Shown here: positions 25,362-34,075 of the stretch, piece after piece
Layout of the letters: each line of letters starts with the position of its first letter
How positions within the stretch are numbered: position 1 is the stretch's first letter
Program-made: the position numbers and the translations under genes
Notes under the pieces: model-generated
Database searches by the model: none
What the model was told of the DNA's origin: nothing
Seen by the model: only the letters and a program-made list of their open reading frames with translations
Origin: Rikenellaceae bacterium
GTDB lineage: Bacteria; Bacteroidota; Bacteroidia; Bacteroidales; UBA932
DNA: 35,208 nt
Direction of reading: 5' to 3'
Assembly: GCA_003513895.1 (NCBI GenBank)
Contig: DOSU01000066.1
Span: 1 to 35,208, forward strand

Positions 25362-25993
25362 AAGTTGATAATCTAACATATTCAACAGGAGATTTCCGCC
25401 TTGGCCCTGTATCATTCTCAATTGATAATGGTGATTACCTTGCTGTATTTGGTCCTTCCGGAGCCGGAAAATCGATGTTACTGGAGCTTATTGCAGGTCT
25501 GAGATTTCCAAATTCCGGTTCAATAACGGTTAATTCAAAAAATTACACAAATATAGAAGCCCGTCACAGGCCTGTTGGGATGTTGTTTCAGGACTACGCG
25601 CTTTTCCCTCATATGTCAGTTTTTGAAAACATTGCTTACTCTCTCAATTTAAAAAAGATTAATAAAGAAAAAGTTGAAAAGAGGGTGATTGAATTGTCGG
25701 AATATTTTTCAATAGACAATCTGTTAAAAAGAGAAGTTGACGGGTTGTCGGGAGGAGAAAAACAGAGGGTCGCTCTTGCACGGGCAATTGCATACGAACC
25801 ACTGGTGCTTTTACTTGACGAGCCACTTTCTGCTCTTGATGACGAGCTGAGGGAAGAGGCTGCCGGGAAACTGGCCTCCCTTAAAAAGACTGGTCAAACT
25901 ATAATTCATGTTACCCACAACCGCAGTGAAGTGAGCGGGTTTGCCACAAAAAACATTTACTTGTCAAATGGGATAATAGTCTCTTCGGACTAG
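25355..25993 (+). CDS. molybdate/tungstate-type ABC transporter ATPase
   Basis: This compact nucleotide-binding subunit of 212 residues has a Walker A motif GPSGAGKS (33-40), a Q-loop in LFQDYALFPH (about 77-86), the signature LSGGEKQRVALARA (from 131), Walker B VLLLDEPLSALD (about 151-162) and an H-loop in HVTHN. It ends soon after the catalytic core and lacks the C-terminal MOP/TOBE regulatory domain found in E. coli ModC, so allosteric inhibition by the oxyanion is not expected. It overlaps the permease gene. The TAG stop overlaps the stop of the convergent TPR gene in the palindrome CTAG. Confidence 0.88.
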   Translation: MLKVDNLTYSTGDFRLGPVSFSIDNGDYLAVFGPSGAGKSMLLELIAGLRFPNSGSITVNSKNYTNIEARHRPVGMLFQDYALFPHMSVFENIAYSLNLKKINKEKVEKRVIELSEYFSIDNLLKREVDGLSGGEKQRVALARAIAYEPLVLLLDEPLSALDDELREEAAGKLASLKKTGQTIIHVTHNRSEVSGFATKNIYLSNGIIVSSD

Positions 25994-26265
25994 GGGTTCA
26001 TTAAGTCGGTGTTCTTAAAACTCAGAATTTCATATATAGAGTCTATAGCGTGAGCTGCAGGACCTTCCGGATTAAGAAATTTTGCTTTATTAAGAGCATT
26101 TATTGCCTCACCCCAAAGTTGCTGCCTTCTAAGAATACTTCCCATAAGATACCATGCTTCTGCATTCTCCGGTTCTCTTTGAATAAAATCTGCCAACTCC
26201 ATGTGCGCCTTCTCTGTTTCTCCTGCTCTAAGAAGCTGACCAATCTCAAGTAAATTTAAAGCCAT
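25990..26265 (-). CDS. small TPR-repeat protein
   Basis: The 91-residue protein is helical and reads as two to three tetratricopeptide repeats (LLRAGETEKAHMELADFI, then AEAWYLMGSILRRQQLWGEA and an ALNKAKFLNPEGPAA segment with the usual Pro). There is no signal peptide, so it is likely cytosolic and binds a partner protein. It follows rnfA by 21 bases and is the last gene of the long minus-strand run. A role in Rnf assembly or biogenesis is possible from position only. Confidence 0.8.
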   Translation of the reverse strand: MALNLLEIGQLLRAGETEKAHMELADFIQREPENAEAWYLMGSILRRQQLWGEAINALNKAKFLNPEGPAAHAIDSIYEILSFKNTDLMNP

Positions 26266-26286
26266 AAATCAATGTTTAAGTAAAAA

Positions 26287-26886
26287 TTAAACTAATCCGG
26301 CAAACCCCATAAAGGCAAGAGCGAGTATACCTGCTGTTATGAGTGCAATAGGAGTACCCTTAAACGGTTTAGGGATGTTAGACAGTTCCATTTGCTCACG
26401 CAATCCTGCAAAGAGAACCAGGGCAAGGCCAAAGCCAAGTGCTGTGGCAACTGTAAATACAATTGATTCGGCCAGATTAAGCATATGAGCTTCGCCACCG
26501 AATGTAAACTCTTTTGAAACAACAAGTATTGCAACACCCAATACTGCACAGTTGGTTGAGATAAGAGGAAGATATATTCCCAATGCCTGATAAAGCGAAG
26601 GACTTATTTTCTTAAGAATAATTTCAACCATTTGTACAAGAGCTGCAATAACCAGAATAAATACAATAGTCTGCATAAATTCTATTCCAAGGGGTACAAG
26701 AACATAGTTTTGTAAAAGATATGTCGTAAGAGTAGCAAGAGCCATCACAAAAGTTACAGCACCTGCCATTCCTGCTGCTGTACTCACTTTGTTGGATACT
26801 CCAAGAAATGGACAAACACCAAGGAATTGCGATAATACTATGTTGTTTACAAATACTGCCGATATAATTATTATTATATATTCCAT
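26287..26886 (-). CDS. rnfA: Rnf complex subunit A
   Basis: The 199-residue protein has six membrane helices and is homologous to NqrE. It shows the paired conserved cysteines in GVCPFLGVS (helix 1) and STNCAVLG, which with RnfE are thought to hold an iron-sulfur centre within the membrane. It is part of the ion-translocating ferredoxin:NAD+ oxidoreductase. It lies ten bases downstream of rnfE and ends the B-C-D-G-E-A order. Confidence 0.95.
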   Translation of the reverse strand: MEYIIIIISAVFVNNIVLSQFLGVCPFLGVSNKVSTAAGMAGAVTFVMALATLTTYLLQNYVLVPLGIEFMQTIVFILVIAALVQMVEIILKKISPSLYQALGIYLPLISTNCAVLGVAILVVSKEFTFGGEAHMLNLAESIVFTVATALGFGLALVLFAGLREQMELSNIPKPFKGTPIALITAGILALAFMGFAGLV

Positions 26887-26896
26887 AACAATTTAA

Positions 26897-27484
26897 TTAT
26901 GCTGTTTTTGCTTTTAATTTGTTGAAAAGGACAAGCAGATAGCCCAATGCAATGAATGCTCCGGGAGCAAGTATGAAAACCAGAATACCGTCTCCTTCAA
27001 TGAGTTTAATTCCAAAAATGGATGCACTTCCAAGCAGCTCACGGACAAAACCAAGGACTGTAAGTGCAAGTGTGAATCCCAGGCCTATTCCTATACCATC
27101 AAGCGCAGAATCGGCTATGCTGTTTTTAGAAGCAAAAGCTTCGGCTCTTCCCAATACTATACAGTTTACAACAATAAGAGGAATAAAAATGCCAAGTGTT
27201 GCGTACAATCCGGGAGTAAAAGCCTGCATAATAAATTGCAGAACTGTAACAAAAGTTGCAATAATCACAATAAAGGAGGGAATCCTCACCTTGGAAGGAA
27301 TAAACCCCGAAATAGCAGATACTACAATATTGGACATTGTTAAAACAAACAATGTTGCAAGACCCATTCCCAGTCCGTTCATTGCAGATGTTGTTGTTCC
27401 AAGTGTGGGACACATTCCAAGGACAAGAACAAATATTGGGTTTTCTTTAAAAATACCCTTTGTTATCAAACCTAATTTACTCAT
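26897..27484 (-). CDS. rnfE: Rnf complex subunit E
   Basis: The 195-residue protein is homologous to NqrD and the inverted-topology partner of RnfA. Its cysteine motifs GMCPTLGTT and VVNCIVLGR match those of RnfA in position. About six helices. The start overlaps the end of rnfG by eight bases (27477-27484), showing tight co-translation. Confidence 0.95.
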   Translation of the reverse strand: MSKLGLITKGIFKENPIFVLVLGMCPTLGTTTSAMNGLGMGLATLFVLTMSNIVVSAISGFIPSKVRIPSFIVIIATFVTVLQFIMQAFTPGLYATLGIFIPLIVVNCIVLGRAEAFASKNSIADSALDGIGIGLGFTLALTVLGFVRELLGSASIFGIKLIEGDGILVFILAPGAFIALGYLLVLFNKLKAKTA

Positions 27485-28079
27485 TGGTTACCTCCTTTTC
27501 TTCCATATCCTTTTTACAAAGCAGATACACATCGTAAGACTTTGTTACGGCATCGCAGAAAGCTCTTGATGAAATTGTGGAAGCTGTTATTGCATCTACA
27601 TCTCCTCCGTCTTTCTTAACAATTAGTTTAAAATCTGCCGGATTTTTCCCTTTAAACTGAACGCTGAAATTGCTCTTCCCTTCAACCATTTTGTCTCCAA
27701 GACCCGGTGTTTCAGTATGGGAGAGAACAGCAGTATTATTAATTGTCCCATCGGCATTAAAGCCTACCATCAGTACAATTCTTCCACCAAATCCTCCTGT
27801 AGAAAATGTTTCAATGGCACATCCAACAAAAGCTCCAGCCAATTTTGCCGGATAGACCTTAAATGATTTACCGTCTATTTCCTTAACGAACATATCGGCG
27901 CTTGGATCATTATCAAACTTTGGAACAACATTGGAAATTGCATTGTTTGTTTTTGCAATTTGTGCAGCATCAATAGGATCTTTGGTTATTGCATAAACTC
28001 CCGCCAACAATGCCGATGCAACAAATGTGATTGAAAACAGGGTCAATACCATGTTTTTTAGTGATGATACTTTAGCCAT
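27477..28079 (-). CDS. rnfG: Rnf complex subunit G (covalent FMN subunit)
   Basis: The 200-residue protein has one N-terminal membrane helix (about 9-30) and a periplasmic FMN-binding domain homologous to NqrC. The flavin should be attached through a phosphoester to the threonine of a [S/T]GAT motif; here the site reads DAITASTISS with Thr168, so Gly and Ala are replaced by Ala and Ser. ApbE normally makes this bond and is not encoded in the window. The gene overlaps rnfD by eight bases upstream and rnfE by eight bases downstream. Confidence 0.93.
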   Translation of the reverse strand: MAKVSSLKNMVLTLFSITFVASALLAGVYAITKDPIDAAQIAKTNNAISNVVPKFDNDPSADMFVKEIDGKSFKVYPAKLAGAFVGCAIETFSTGGFGGRIVLMVGFNADGTINNTAVLSHTETPGLGDKMVEGKSNFSVQFKGKNPADFKLIVKKDGGDVDAITASTISSRAFCDAVTKSYDVYLLCKKDMEEKEVTNE

Positions 28080-29073
28080 TATTCACCTCCCTTCCGAATC
28101 TCTTTGGTTTAAAATAATTGTTTATAAGAGGCACGCAAGCATTCATAATTAGGATTGCAAAAGATATTCCTTCGGGATATGCTCCCCAGTTCCTGATCAA
28201 CATCGTAATTAAACCAATGCCTATTCCAAAAAATATCATCCCTTTTTTACTCATTGGAGATGTTACATAATCTGTAGCCATGAATATTGAACCAATGAGA
28301 ATACCTCCGGTGAGAACATTGAAGAGAGGATCGGTGTAGTGACCCGGATCTATAAGCCAGAAAATCCCGGAGAAGACCATTACAGTTGCAATTATTGAAA
28401 CGGGAATATAAGGTTTTATTACTTTTCTTATGAGCAGGTAGACAAACCCGAGAATCAAAGCAAGGGCCGAAACCTCTCCCACAGAACCTCCTATTTTGCT
28501 AAACAGCATTTGGGTGTATGAAAAGTTATTCTCAGAAAAAATCTGATCCATAGGTATTCCTTTGGCAAGACCTTCCTTGACTATCGAGAGAGCTGTTGCC
28601 CCCGTGTTTGCATCTATCCCTTCGCGGAACCATGAAGTTGGAATGGTCCAGTCTGTCATTATTGCCGGAAATGAGACCAAAAGGAAAACCCGGCCTACAA
28701 GAGCAGGGTTGAAAAGATTCTGGCCTATTCCTCCAAAAGTCATCTTTGCAATTCCTATTGCCACAACTGAGCCTATGAAAACAATCCACCAGGGGGAATT
28801 AGGGGGAAGGTTCAGTGCAAGCAGCAAACCTGTGAGAGCTGCTGAATAATCATTTATAGTAATCTTGCCCTTGATTATATACCTTTGAATAACAAATTCT
28901 ACCAATACTGCGGTAACCGCACCTACGAGCGCCAGCTTAACCGCCGAAAACCCGAAGTAATATACCGAAACCAGCAGTGAGGGCGATAATGCAATTACAA
29001 CATCCCGCATCAGGTTTCTGGTTGTCTTCTCTCCGTGCAAATGTGGAGCGGGTGAAACGATGAGTTTTTTCAT
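28072..29073 (-). CDS. rnfD: Rnf complex subunit D
   Basis: The 333-residue membrane protein is homologous to NqrB. It has about nine to ten helices and a canonical covalent-FMN site NTGATALS, with Thr160 as the expected attachment residue. SPAPHLHG at the N-terminus and the WTIPTSWFREG segment before the FMN site are typical. It is part of the ion-pumping membrane core. It starts 14 bases after rnfC and overlaps rnfG. Confidence 0.95.
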   Translation of the reverse strand: MKKLIVSPAPHLHGEKTTRNLMRDVVIALSPSLLVSVYYFGFSAVKLALVGAVTAVLVEFVIQRYIIKGKITINDYSAALTGLLLALNLPPNSPWWIVFIGSVVAIGIAKMTFGGIGQNLFNPALVGRVFLLVSFPAIMTDWTIPTSWFREGIDANTGATALSIVKEGLAKGIPMDQIFSENNFSYTQMLFSKIGGSVGEVSALALILGFVYLLIRKVIKPYIPVSIIATVMVFSGIFWLIDPGHYTDPLFNVLTGGILIGSIFMATDYVTSPMSKKGMIFFGIGIGLITMLIRNWGAYPEGISFAILIMNACVPLINNYFKPKRFGREVNNG

Positions 29074-29087
29074 ATCTGATTTTCTGA

Positions 29088-30425
29088 TTACTTCTTAGGT
29101 CTGTTTCTTAAAATCTTCAATACCTGGGCCTTCGAAAGGCGAATTGTATCCAGTAAAGGGATATTAGCCGGGCAAGAGTACATACAACTGCCGCATTCTA
29201 TACAATCGTATACAAGATTTGCCTCAAGATCTTCCACTCTGCCGGAACGGGAAAGCCTGTTTAAAAGAAACGGTTCGAGTCCCATCGGGCATGCTTCAAC
29301 ACATTTGGCACAACGGATGCAGTTTCCCTCTTCTCCCCTTTTGGTCTCACTTTCGGTGAGCAGTAGCAGTGAAGATGTACTTTTAACCATTGAAGCCTCA
29401 ATCCTGGAAACTGCTTTACCCATCATTGGCCCACCGCTAATAAGTTTTTCGGCGTCTTTCGGAAATCCTCCAACTGCAAAAATCACAGACTCAAAAGTGG
29501 TTCCCACTCTCATGCGGAAATTTCTCTGTTCTGTCATACATTTTCCGGTAACAGTGACAATACCTTCAAACAATGGTTTGTTTTTTTGAACAGCTTCGTA
29601 AACGGCAAGCGCAGTCCCTACATTCTGAACCACAACTCCTGTATCAATAGGCAGTCCCATTGAAGGAACCTCCCTTTTTAAAACTGCTTCTATAAGTTGT
29701 TTCTCTCCACCCTGAGGGTATTTTTTCATCAATGGAACAACTTTTAAACCACGGTAACTCTTTGAGCAGAGTTCCTTCAATTTCTTAATCGCTTTTGGCT
29801 TGTTGTTCTCAACTCCTATAAAACCCTTTTTAACATTGAGAGCTTTCATCATAATCATTGTCCCAATGAGTATTTGTTCGGTTTTTTCCAGCATTATCCT
29901 GTAGTCCGAAGTAAGATAGGGTTCGCACTCTGCACCATTTATGATTATGTATTCGGCCTTTTTCCCCGGAGGCGGAGATAATTTTATATGAGTTGGAAAT
30001 GCAGCCCCTCCGAGGCCAACTACCCCGCACTCTGCAATTTTTGCAATTATTTCCGCCCCGCTCATCTTAATCTCTCTAACTATTTCGGGAGAGCGGTCTA
30101 TGTTTTCGACCCAATCATCTCCTTCTACCTTAATCACTATATGCTGAACCAGATTCCCTGCCAAATCGGGGAATTGCTCGATTGAAACAACACTACCGGA
30201 AACAGAAGAATGGATATTGGCCGAAATAAATCCGTTTGCCTTTGCTATCAACTGCCCGGTTTTAACAATATCTCCCTTTGCAATCACAGGTTCGGCCGGA
30301 GCACCCAGATGTTGTGAAAGTGAAATGTATGCAACCTCCATCAAAGGGAAGTTTTCAATAGCGGAATTTAAAGAAATCTTGTTATCGCTGGGGTGAATGC
30401 CCCCAATTGAGAATGTTTTACTCAT
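29088..30425 (-). CDS. rnfC: Rnf complex subunit C (NADH-binding, iron-sulfur)
   Basis: The 445-residue peripheral subunit carries the NAD(H)/FMN site: GLGGAAFPTHIKL and INGAECEPYLTSDYR (central region) match the complex I 51-kDa-like fold. Two [4Fe-4S] motifs close the protein: CIRCAKCVEACP and CIECGSCMYSCP, at about residues 365-415. It links NAD to the rest of the complex. The C-terminus is short, without the Ala/Lys-rich repeats seen in E. coli RsxC. It lies 12 bases after rnfB. Confidence 0.96.
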   Translation of the reverse strand: MSKTFSIGGIHPSDNKISLNSAIENFPLMEVAYISLSQHLGAPAEPVIAKGDIVKTGQLIAKANGFISANIHSSVSGSVVSIEQFPDLAGNLVQHIVIKVEGDDWVENIDRSPEIVREIKMSGAEIIAKIAECGVVGLGGAAFPTHIKLSPPPGKKAEYIIINGAECEPYLTSDYRIMLEKTEQILIGTMIMMKALNVKKGFIGVENNKPKAIKKLKELCSKSYRGLKVVPLMKKYPQGGEKQLIEAVLKREVPSMGLPIDTGVVVQNVGTALAVYEAVQKNKPLFEGIVTVTGKCMTEQRNFRMRVGTTFESVIFAVGGFPKDAEKLISGGPMMGKAVSRIEASMVKSTSSLLLLTESETKRGEEGNCIRCAKCVEACPMGLEPFLLNRLSRSGRVEDLEANLVYDCIECGSCMYSCPANIPLLDTIRLSKAQVLKILRNRPKK

Positions 30426-30437
30426 AGTTTATCGCTA

Positions 30438-31298
30438 TTAATGTTCTTCTGCTGCTGCCACCTCTTTCTTAGGTACCCTCACAGGGAAATTAACCTCCCA
30501 TATTGCATTTGTCGGGCACTCAACAACACACTTTCGGCAGAGTTTGCATTTATTGTAATCTATATAGGCAAGATTTGACGATATAGTTATTGCATCATAT
30601 GCGCATACTTTCTGGCATTTTGTACATCCTATGCATGCAACGGAACAAGCCTTCTTTGCAATTCCTCCCTTATCTTTATTTATGCAGGAAACAAAGATTC
30701 GCTTCCCTTTGGGACCTTTGTTTCTCAATTCGATTATCATTTTAGGACAAACTTTTACGCAAGCACCGCAAGAAGTACATTTATTGGCGTCTATCTCCGG
30801 CAGTCCTGTTCTAGGATCCATCTTAAGTGCGTCAAACTTGCACGAAAGTTCGCAGTCTCCCTGACCCAGACATCCATATTTGCATCCTGTATCACCGGCA
30901 TACAGCGATGCCATAACTGCACATGATGCATATCCGTCATAATTGTTGATTTTCGGCCGGCTGTCGCAATTTCCGTTGCATCTTACTACAGCAGTTTGAG
31001 ATGCCTTTTCTGTCATTTCACTGCCAAGATAGCCTGCAACACTCTTCATTACAACGTTCCCTCCAACAGGACAATACATATTGTCCAGAGTCTCTGCTTT
31101 TACACAACCTTCGGCAAATGCTCTGCAGCCTGCAAAGCCACAGCCTCCGCAATTTGCTCCGGGTAGAATTGCCTCAACATCGTCAATTCTGGGATCCTCT
31201 TCCACTTTAAATTTTTGTGCAGTAAAATACAATATCAATGCTAGTCCAAGTCCGAGAAGACTCAGACACACAATTGTAAAAATAATTGTAGTTATCAT
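30438..31298 (-). CDS. rnfB: Rnf complex subunit B (polyferredoxin)
   Basis: The 286-residue protein has an N-terminal membrane helix (about 3-25), then a 4Fe-4S domain with GANCGGCGFAGCRAFAEGC, a second cysteine-rich segment (CKYGCLGQGDCELSCKFDAL) and two further ferredoxin-like pairs: CTSCGACVKVCP with CTKCQKVCAYDAI, and CKLCRKCVVECP. It accepts electrons from reduced ferredoxin and passes them into the complex. Its ATG shares one base with the TAA of the RseC-family gene (TAATG). Confidence 0.95.
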   Translation of the reverse strand: MITTIIFTIVCLSLLGLGLALILYFTAQKFKVEEDPRIDDVEAILPGANCGGCGFAGCRAFAEGCVKAETLDNMYCPVGGNVVMKSVAGYLGSEMTEKASQTAVVRCNGNCDSRPKINNYDGYASCAVMASLYAGDTGCKYGCLGQGDCELSCKFDALKMDPRTGLPEIDANKCTSCGACVKVCPKMIIELRNKGPKGKRIFVSCINKDKGGIAKKACSVACIGCTKCQKVCAYDAITISSNLAYIDYNKCKLCRKCVVECPTNAIWEVNFPVRVPKKEVAAAEEH

Positions 31299-31729
31299 TA
31301 TTCATTCAATTTTTCAATTGTAAAAACAAACTCTCTTTTGAACCTGTTCCTGAACACGTATACCCCTGAATAATAAACTGCAAGGGATACAATTACAGAG
31401 AGTCCGATAGTCAATTCCCCAATTCCTAACGAAGACAAAGATAATAATATTAGCATTAATATCAGAAGCGGAATAAGATAAGAAATATACAGAGCCTTGA
31501 ATCCCAAGCTTTTTTTAAGCAAAACATTTACAGCTTCTCCTTTTTCAAATGTTTCATAGCCTCTGTTTTCGACCTCAACGATTTTGGCTTCTATCTCACT
31601 CATTGAACACATCGATTTTGAATGACATGCCGAGCAGGCCGATTGATTCAAAATCTCTACGGTTATATAATCTATCCCGATATCCTGAATAACTCCAGGA
31701 TGTTCAATAATATCGTTTAAATCTTTCAT
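31298..31729 (-). CDS. RseC/MucC-family membrane protein
   Basis: The 143-residue protein has a cysteine cluster C-x2-C-x5-C (Cys32, Cys35, Cys41 in SACSACHSKSMC) followed by two membrane helices (about 75-120), the RseC/MucC layout. In E. coli RseC works with the Rsx (Rnf) proteins in reducing SoxR and also affects sigma-E control. No SoxR or sigma-E gene is in this window, so here it more likely serves Rnf maturation or redox function. It directly abuts the DUF3108 stop with no gap and shares a base with rnfB, so it belongs to the same transcript. Confidence 0.9.
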   Translation of the reverse strand: MKDLNDIIEHPGVIQDIGIDYITVEILNQSACSACHSKSMCSMSEIEAKIVEVENRGYETFEKGEAVNVLLKKSLGFKALYISYLIPLLILMLILLSLSSLGIGELTIGLSVIVSLAVYYSGVYVFRNRFKREFVFTIEKLNE

Positions 31730-32566
31730 CTATTTGAGTTTGCTGGTTAGTGGGAATTTTAAATTTTCAAATTTTGTGAGTCTACCATAAACAGTTCCAA
31801 TGATAAGTTCCATTTCAAAAGTCAATGGTATTTTGTTTGAGTCGTCGGTTATCCAAATCGTCATCTCCTTGTCTCCCCTGAAGACTTTGCCGGCAACGAG
31901 CATTGCCGCAAATTTCATTGTACGGAAAGTTCCAACTGCTGCAATTTTCTTAACCTCTCTCCCTATAAAACGGTAATAAATAGTATACAGCTCGCCGTCT
32001 ATAGTAAAGGTTACGGGATTTTTTATCCCTGGGTGTATGTTTGAAAAATCAAGATTTCTGGCAAAATAGAAGAGTGTTATAATGTCAAAAGTACAGTTAT
32101 TCCCTTTTAAAATTGTATCCCTAACAGGTTCGTCATTCTTTTGAACCTTTGCTTTAATAACATTGTCGGATGAAAAACTGTATGTGTTTTTCATCCTGTA
32201 CTTTCCCTCTTCTACGTTTCGGTGAAAGTAAAAAGGGCTAACATTTGAGGCGTAGAATTTCGATTCATACAGGTCCCTCACTTTAAAGAACAAATCATAA
32301 AACTTGTATGTCTTGCCGGTTACTGAAGCATGAAAATAAGCAGGAGTTGCTCCGCTTCCGATTCGTTTGAGTGTGGTAACACCCTCTCCCACATCGGTCA
32401 TAACCGAACCCCATTTGTACGTAATCACATATTTGAGCGATTCTCCATCGCTAAAAGAGAGGTCTTTTTCGGCTATTTCTCTTGTTGAAAGACAATTTTT
32501 CTCCTGTGAATATGAGAAAAATGAAATCAGTAGAAGTCCAAGTATAGCAGATAATCTGAGTTTCAT
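31730..32566 (-). CDS. DUF3108-domain exported protein
   Basis: The 278-residue protein has a signal peptide (about 1-20, ending SYSQ) followed by a DUF3108 domain. LSFSDGESLKYVITYKWG near the start, GVTTLKRIG, and the YYRFIGREVKKIAAVGTFRT segment are the usual signs. It is probably periplasmic with a beta-rich fold; family function is unknown. The gap from dnaB is nine bases and it runs straight into the RseC-family gene, so its place in the Rnf transcript is conserved-looking but unexplained. Confidence 0.85.
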   Translation of the reverse strand: MKLRLSAILGLLLISFFSYSQEKNCLSTREIAEKDLSFSDGESLKYVITYKWGSVMTDVGEGVTTLKRIGSGATPAYFHASVTGKTYKFYDLFFKVRDLYESKFYASNVSPFYFHRNVEEGKYRMKNTYSFSSDNVIKAKVQKNDEPVRDTILKGNNCTFDIITLFYFARNLDFSNIHPGIKNPVTFTIDGELYTIYYRFIGREVKKIAAVGTFRTMKFAAMLVAGKVFRGDKEMTIWITDDSNKIPLTFEMELIIGTVYGRLTKFENLKFPLTSKLK

Positions 32567-32575
32567 TTTTTTCTG

Positions 32576-34066
32576 TTAGAATTCAAAGTCGGTATTTGGT
32601 TTAAACTCGATGTTGTTAAGCTTGGAGCCAAAAGTCTGAACTGTTCCGGTATGGTTTCCGCCGGAAAGGTCAGGATCGGTCATGTCTACAAACCTCACTT
32701 CGGAACTGCGGAACCTCATCTGGACATCGCACACGGCACCATTACGGTGTTTTGCAACAATAATATCGGATACTCCTGTCATAGCCGGGTCTTCTGTTAA
32801 ACCATAGTAATCCTGCCTGTGAATAAAGATTACAATATCGGCATCCTGCTCAATTGCACCGGATTCCCGGAGGTCGCTCAGCTGAGGGCGCTTTGATCCG
32901 CCCCTGGTCTCAACTGCACGACTAAGCTGGGAAAGAGCTATTATTGGTATATTAAGTTCTTTGGCAATAGCTTTTAGTGATCTTGAAATTGAAGATACCT
33001 CCTGTTCACGCATTCCTCTCAATTCCGGAGGGCCGCTCATAAGCTGAAGATAGTCAATTACAATTGCTTTAACGCCTGCGTTAGAAACAAGCCTGCGGGC
33101 CTTTGAGCGGAATTCATAAATCGACAAAGAGGGAGTATCGTCTATATACAGTGGAGCCTTAATAAGCTGAGCAAGTCTTGTGTTGATTTGCGTCCATTCA
33201 TACTCCTCCAGTTTTTTCCCTCCCTTTATTTTATCGGAAGAGAGGCCGGTTTCGCTTATCATAAGCCTTTTCACAAGCTGGAGAGAAGACATTTCCAGAG
33301 AAAAGAAAGCTACAGGTATCTGATGTTCAACAGCCATATTTCTGGCCATCGTAAGCACAAATGCAGTTTTTCCCATGGAAGGCCTTGCTGCAAGAATAAT
33401 AAGATCGGAAGGCTGCCATCCCAGAGTTACTCTGTCCAGAGATGTATAACCCGATCGTACACCGGAAAGACCGTCGGAACGAAGCTGGTTTGTGTGCAGT
33501 TCAACTATTGCATCTTCGATTATTGAACGGACAGGTCTTGTTTCCCTCTTTATGTTTCTGTCCGACAATGTAAATATTTTCTGCTGAGTGGCATCAAGCA
33601 GTTCATCAACAGGTAAATTGTCGTCAAAAGAGTCCCTTTGAACTTCATAAGAAATACTTATAAGCTCTCTTTGGATATATTTCTGAAGCAAAATTTTTGC
33701 ATGGTACTCCACATGGGCAGCCGAACTGATCTTCATGCTTAGCTGAGTGAGGAAAGCTACTCCACCTATGATTTCCAGGTCTCCTGTTCTCTTTAGCTCA
33801 TCGGATACCGTAAGAAAATCCACCGGATTATGATTGTCCGAAAGTGTTTTAATGGCATTGAAAATCTTCCTGTTGGTCTCCTTGTAAAAGCACTCGGAAT
33901 TAACAATCTCCAAAGTTTCGGGAACTGCGTGGGGTTCCAGCATTAATGCCCCCAGCACAGCCTCTTCAATATCAACAGCCTGAGGCGGCTTTTTGCCCAT
34001 ATCAAGAGCAAGTGAATCAATATTTTTATCGCCCGATTGTTTAGGTTTGTTGTATACTTTTGCCAT
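32576..34066 (-). CDS. dnaB: replicative DNA helicase DnaB
   Basis: The 496-residue hexameric helicase unwinds DNA at the replication fork. The N-terminal DnaB domain (about 28-135, EEAVLGALMLEP) is followed by a RecA-like domain with Walker A ARPSMGKT (residues 227-234), Walker B KAIVIDYLQLM, and the QLSRAVE and RPQLSDLRESGAIEQDAD motifs of DnaB. It contains no intein or insertion. It is placed nine bases after the aminotransferase gene and nine before DUF3108, an operon position with no obvious functional link. Confidence 0.97.
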   Translation of the reverse strand: MAKVYNKPKQSGDKNIDSLALDMGKKPPQAVDIEEAVLGALMLEPHAVPETLEIVNSECFYKETNRKIFNAIKTLSDNHNPVDFLTVSDELKRTGDLEIIGGVAFLTQLSMKISSAAHVEYHAKILLQKYIQRELISISYEVQRDSFDDNLPVDELLDATQQKIFTLSDRNIKRETRPVRSIIEDAIVELHTNQLRSDGLSGVRSGYTSLDRVTLGWQPSDLIILAARPSMGKTAFVLTMARNMAVEHQIPVAFFSLEMSSLQLVKRLMISETGLSSDKIKGGKKLEEYEWTQINTRLAQLIKAPLYIDDTPSLSIYEFRSKARRLVSNAGVKAIVIDYLQLMSGPPELRGMREQEVSSISRSLKAIAKELNIPIIALSQLSRAVETRGGSKRPQLSDLRESGAIEQDADIVIFIHRQDYYGLTEDPAMTGVSDIIVAKHRNGAVCDVQMRFRSSEVRFVDMTDPDLSGGNHTGTVQTFGSKLNNIEFKPNTDFEF

Positions 34067-34075
34067 ATTGTACTT

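Noticed and set aside
26952..27569. Long antisense ORF of 205 codons over rnfE and rnfG
   Set aside because: It mirrors the codon pattern of rnfE, crosses the rnfG/rnfE junction and has no recognisable domain; a shadow ORF.
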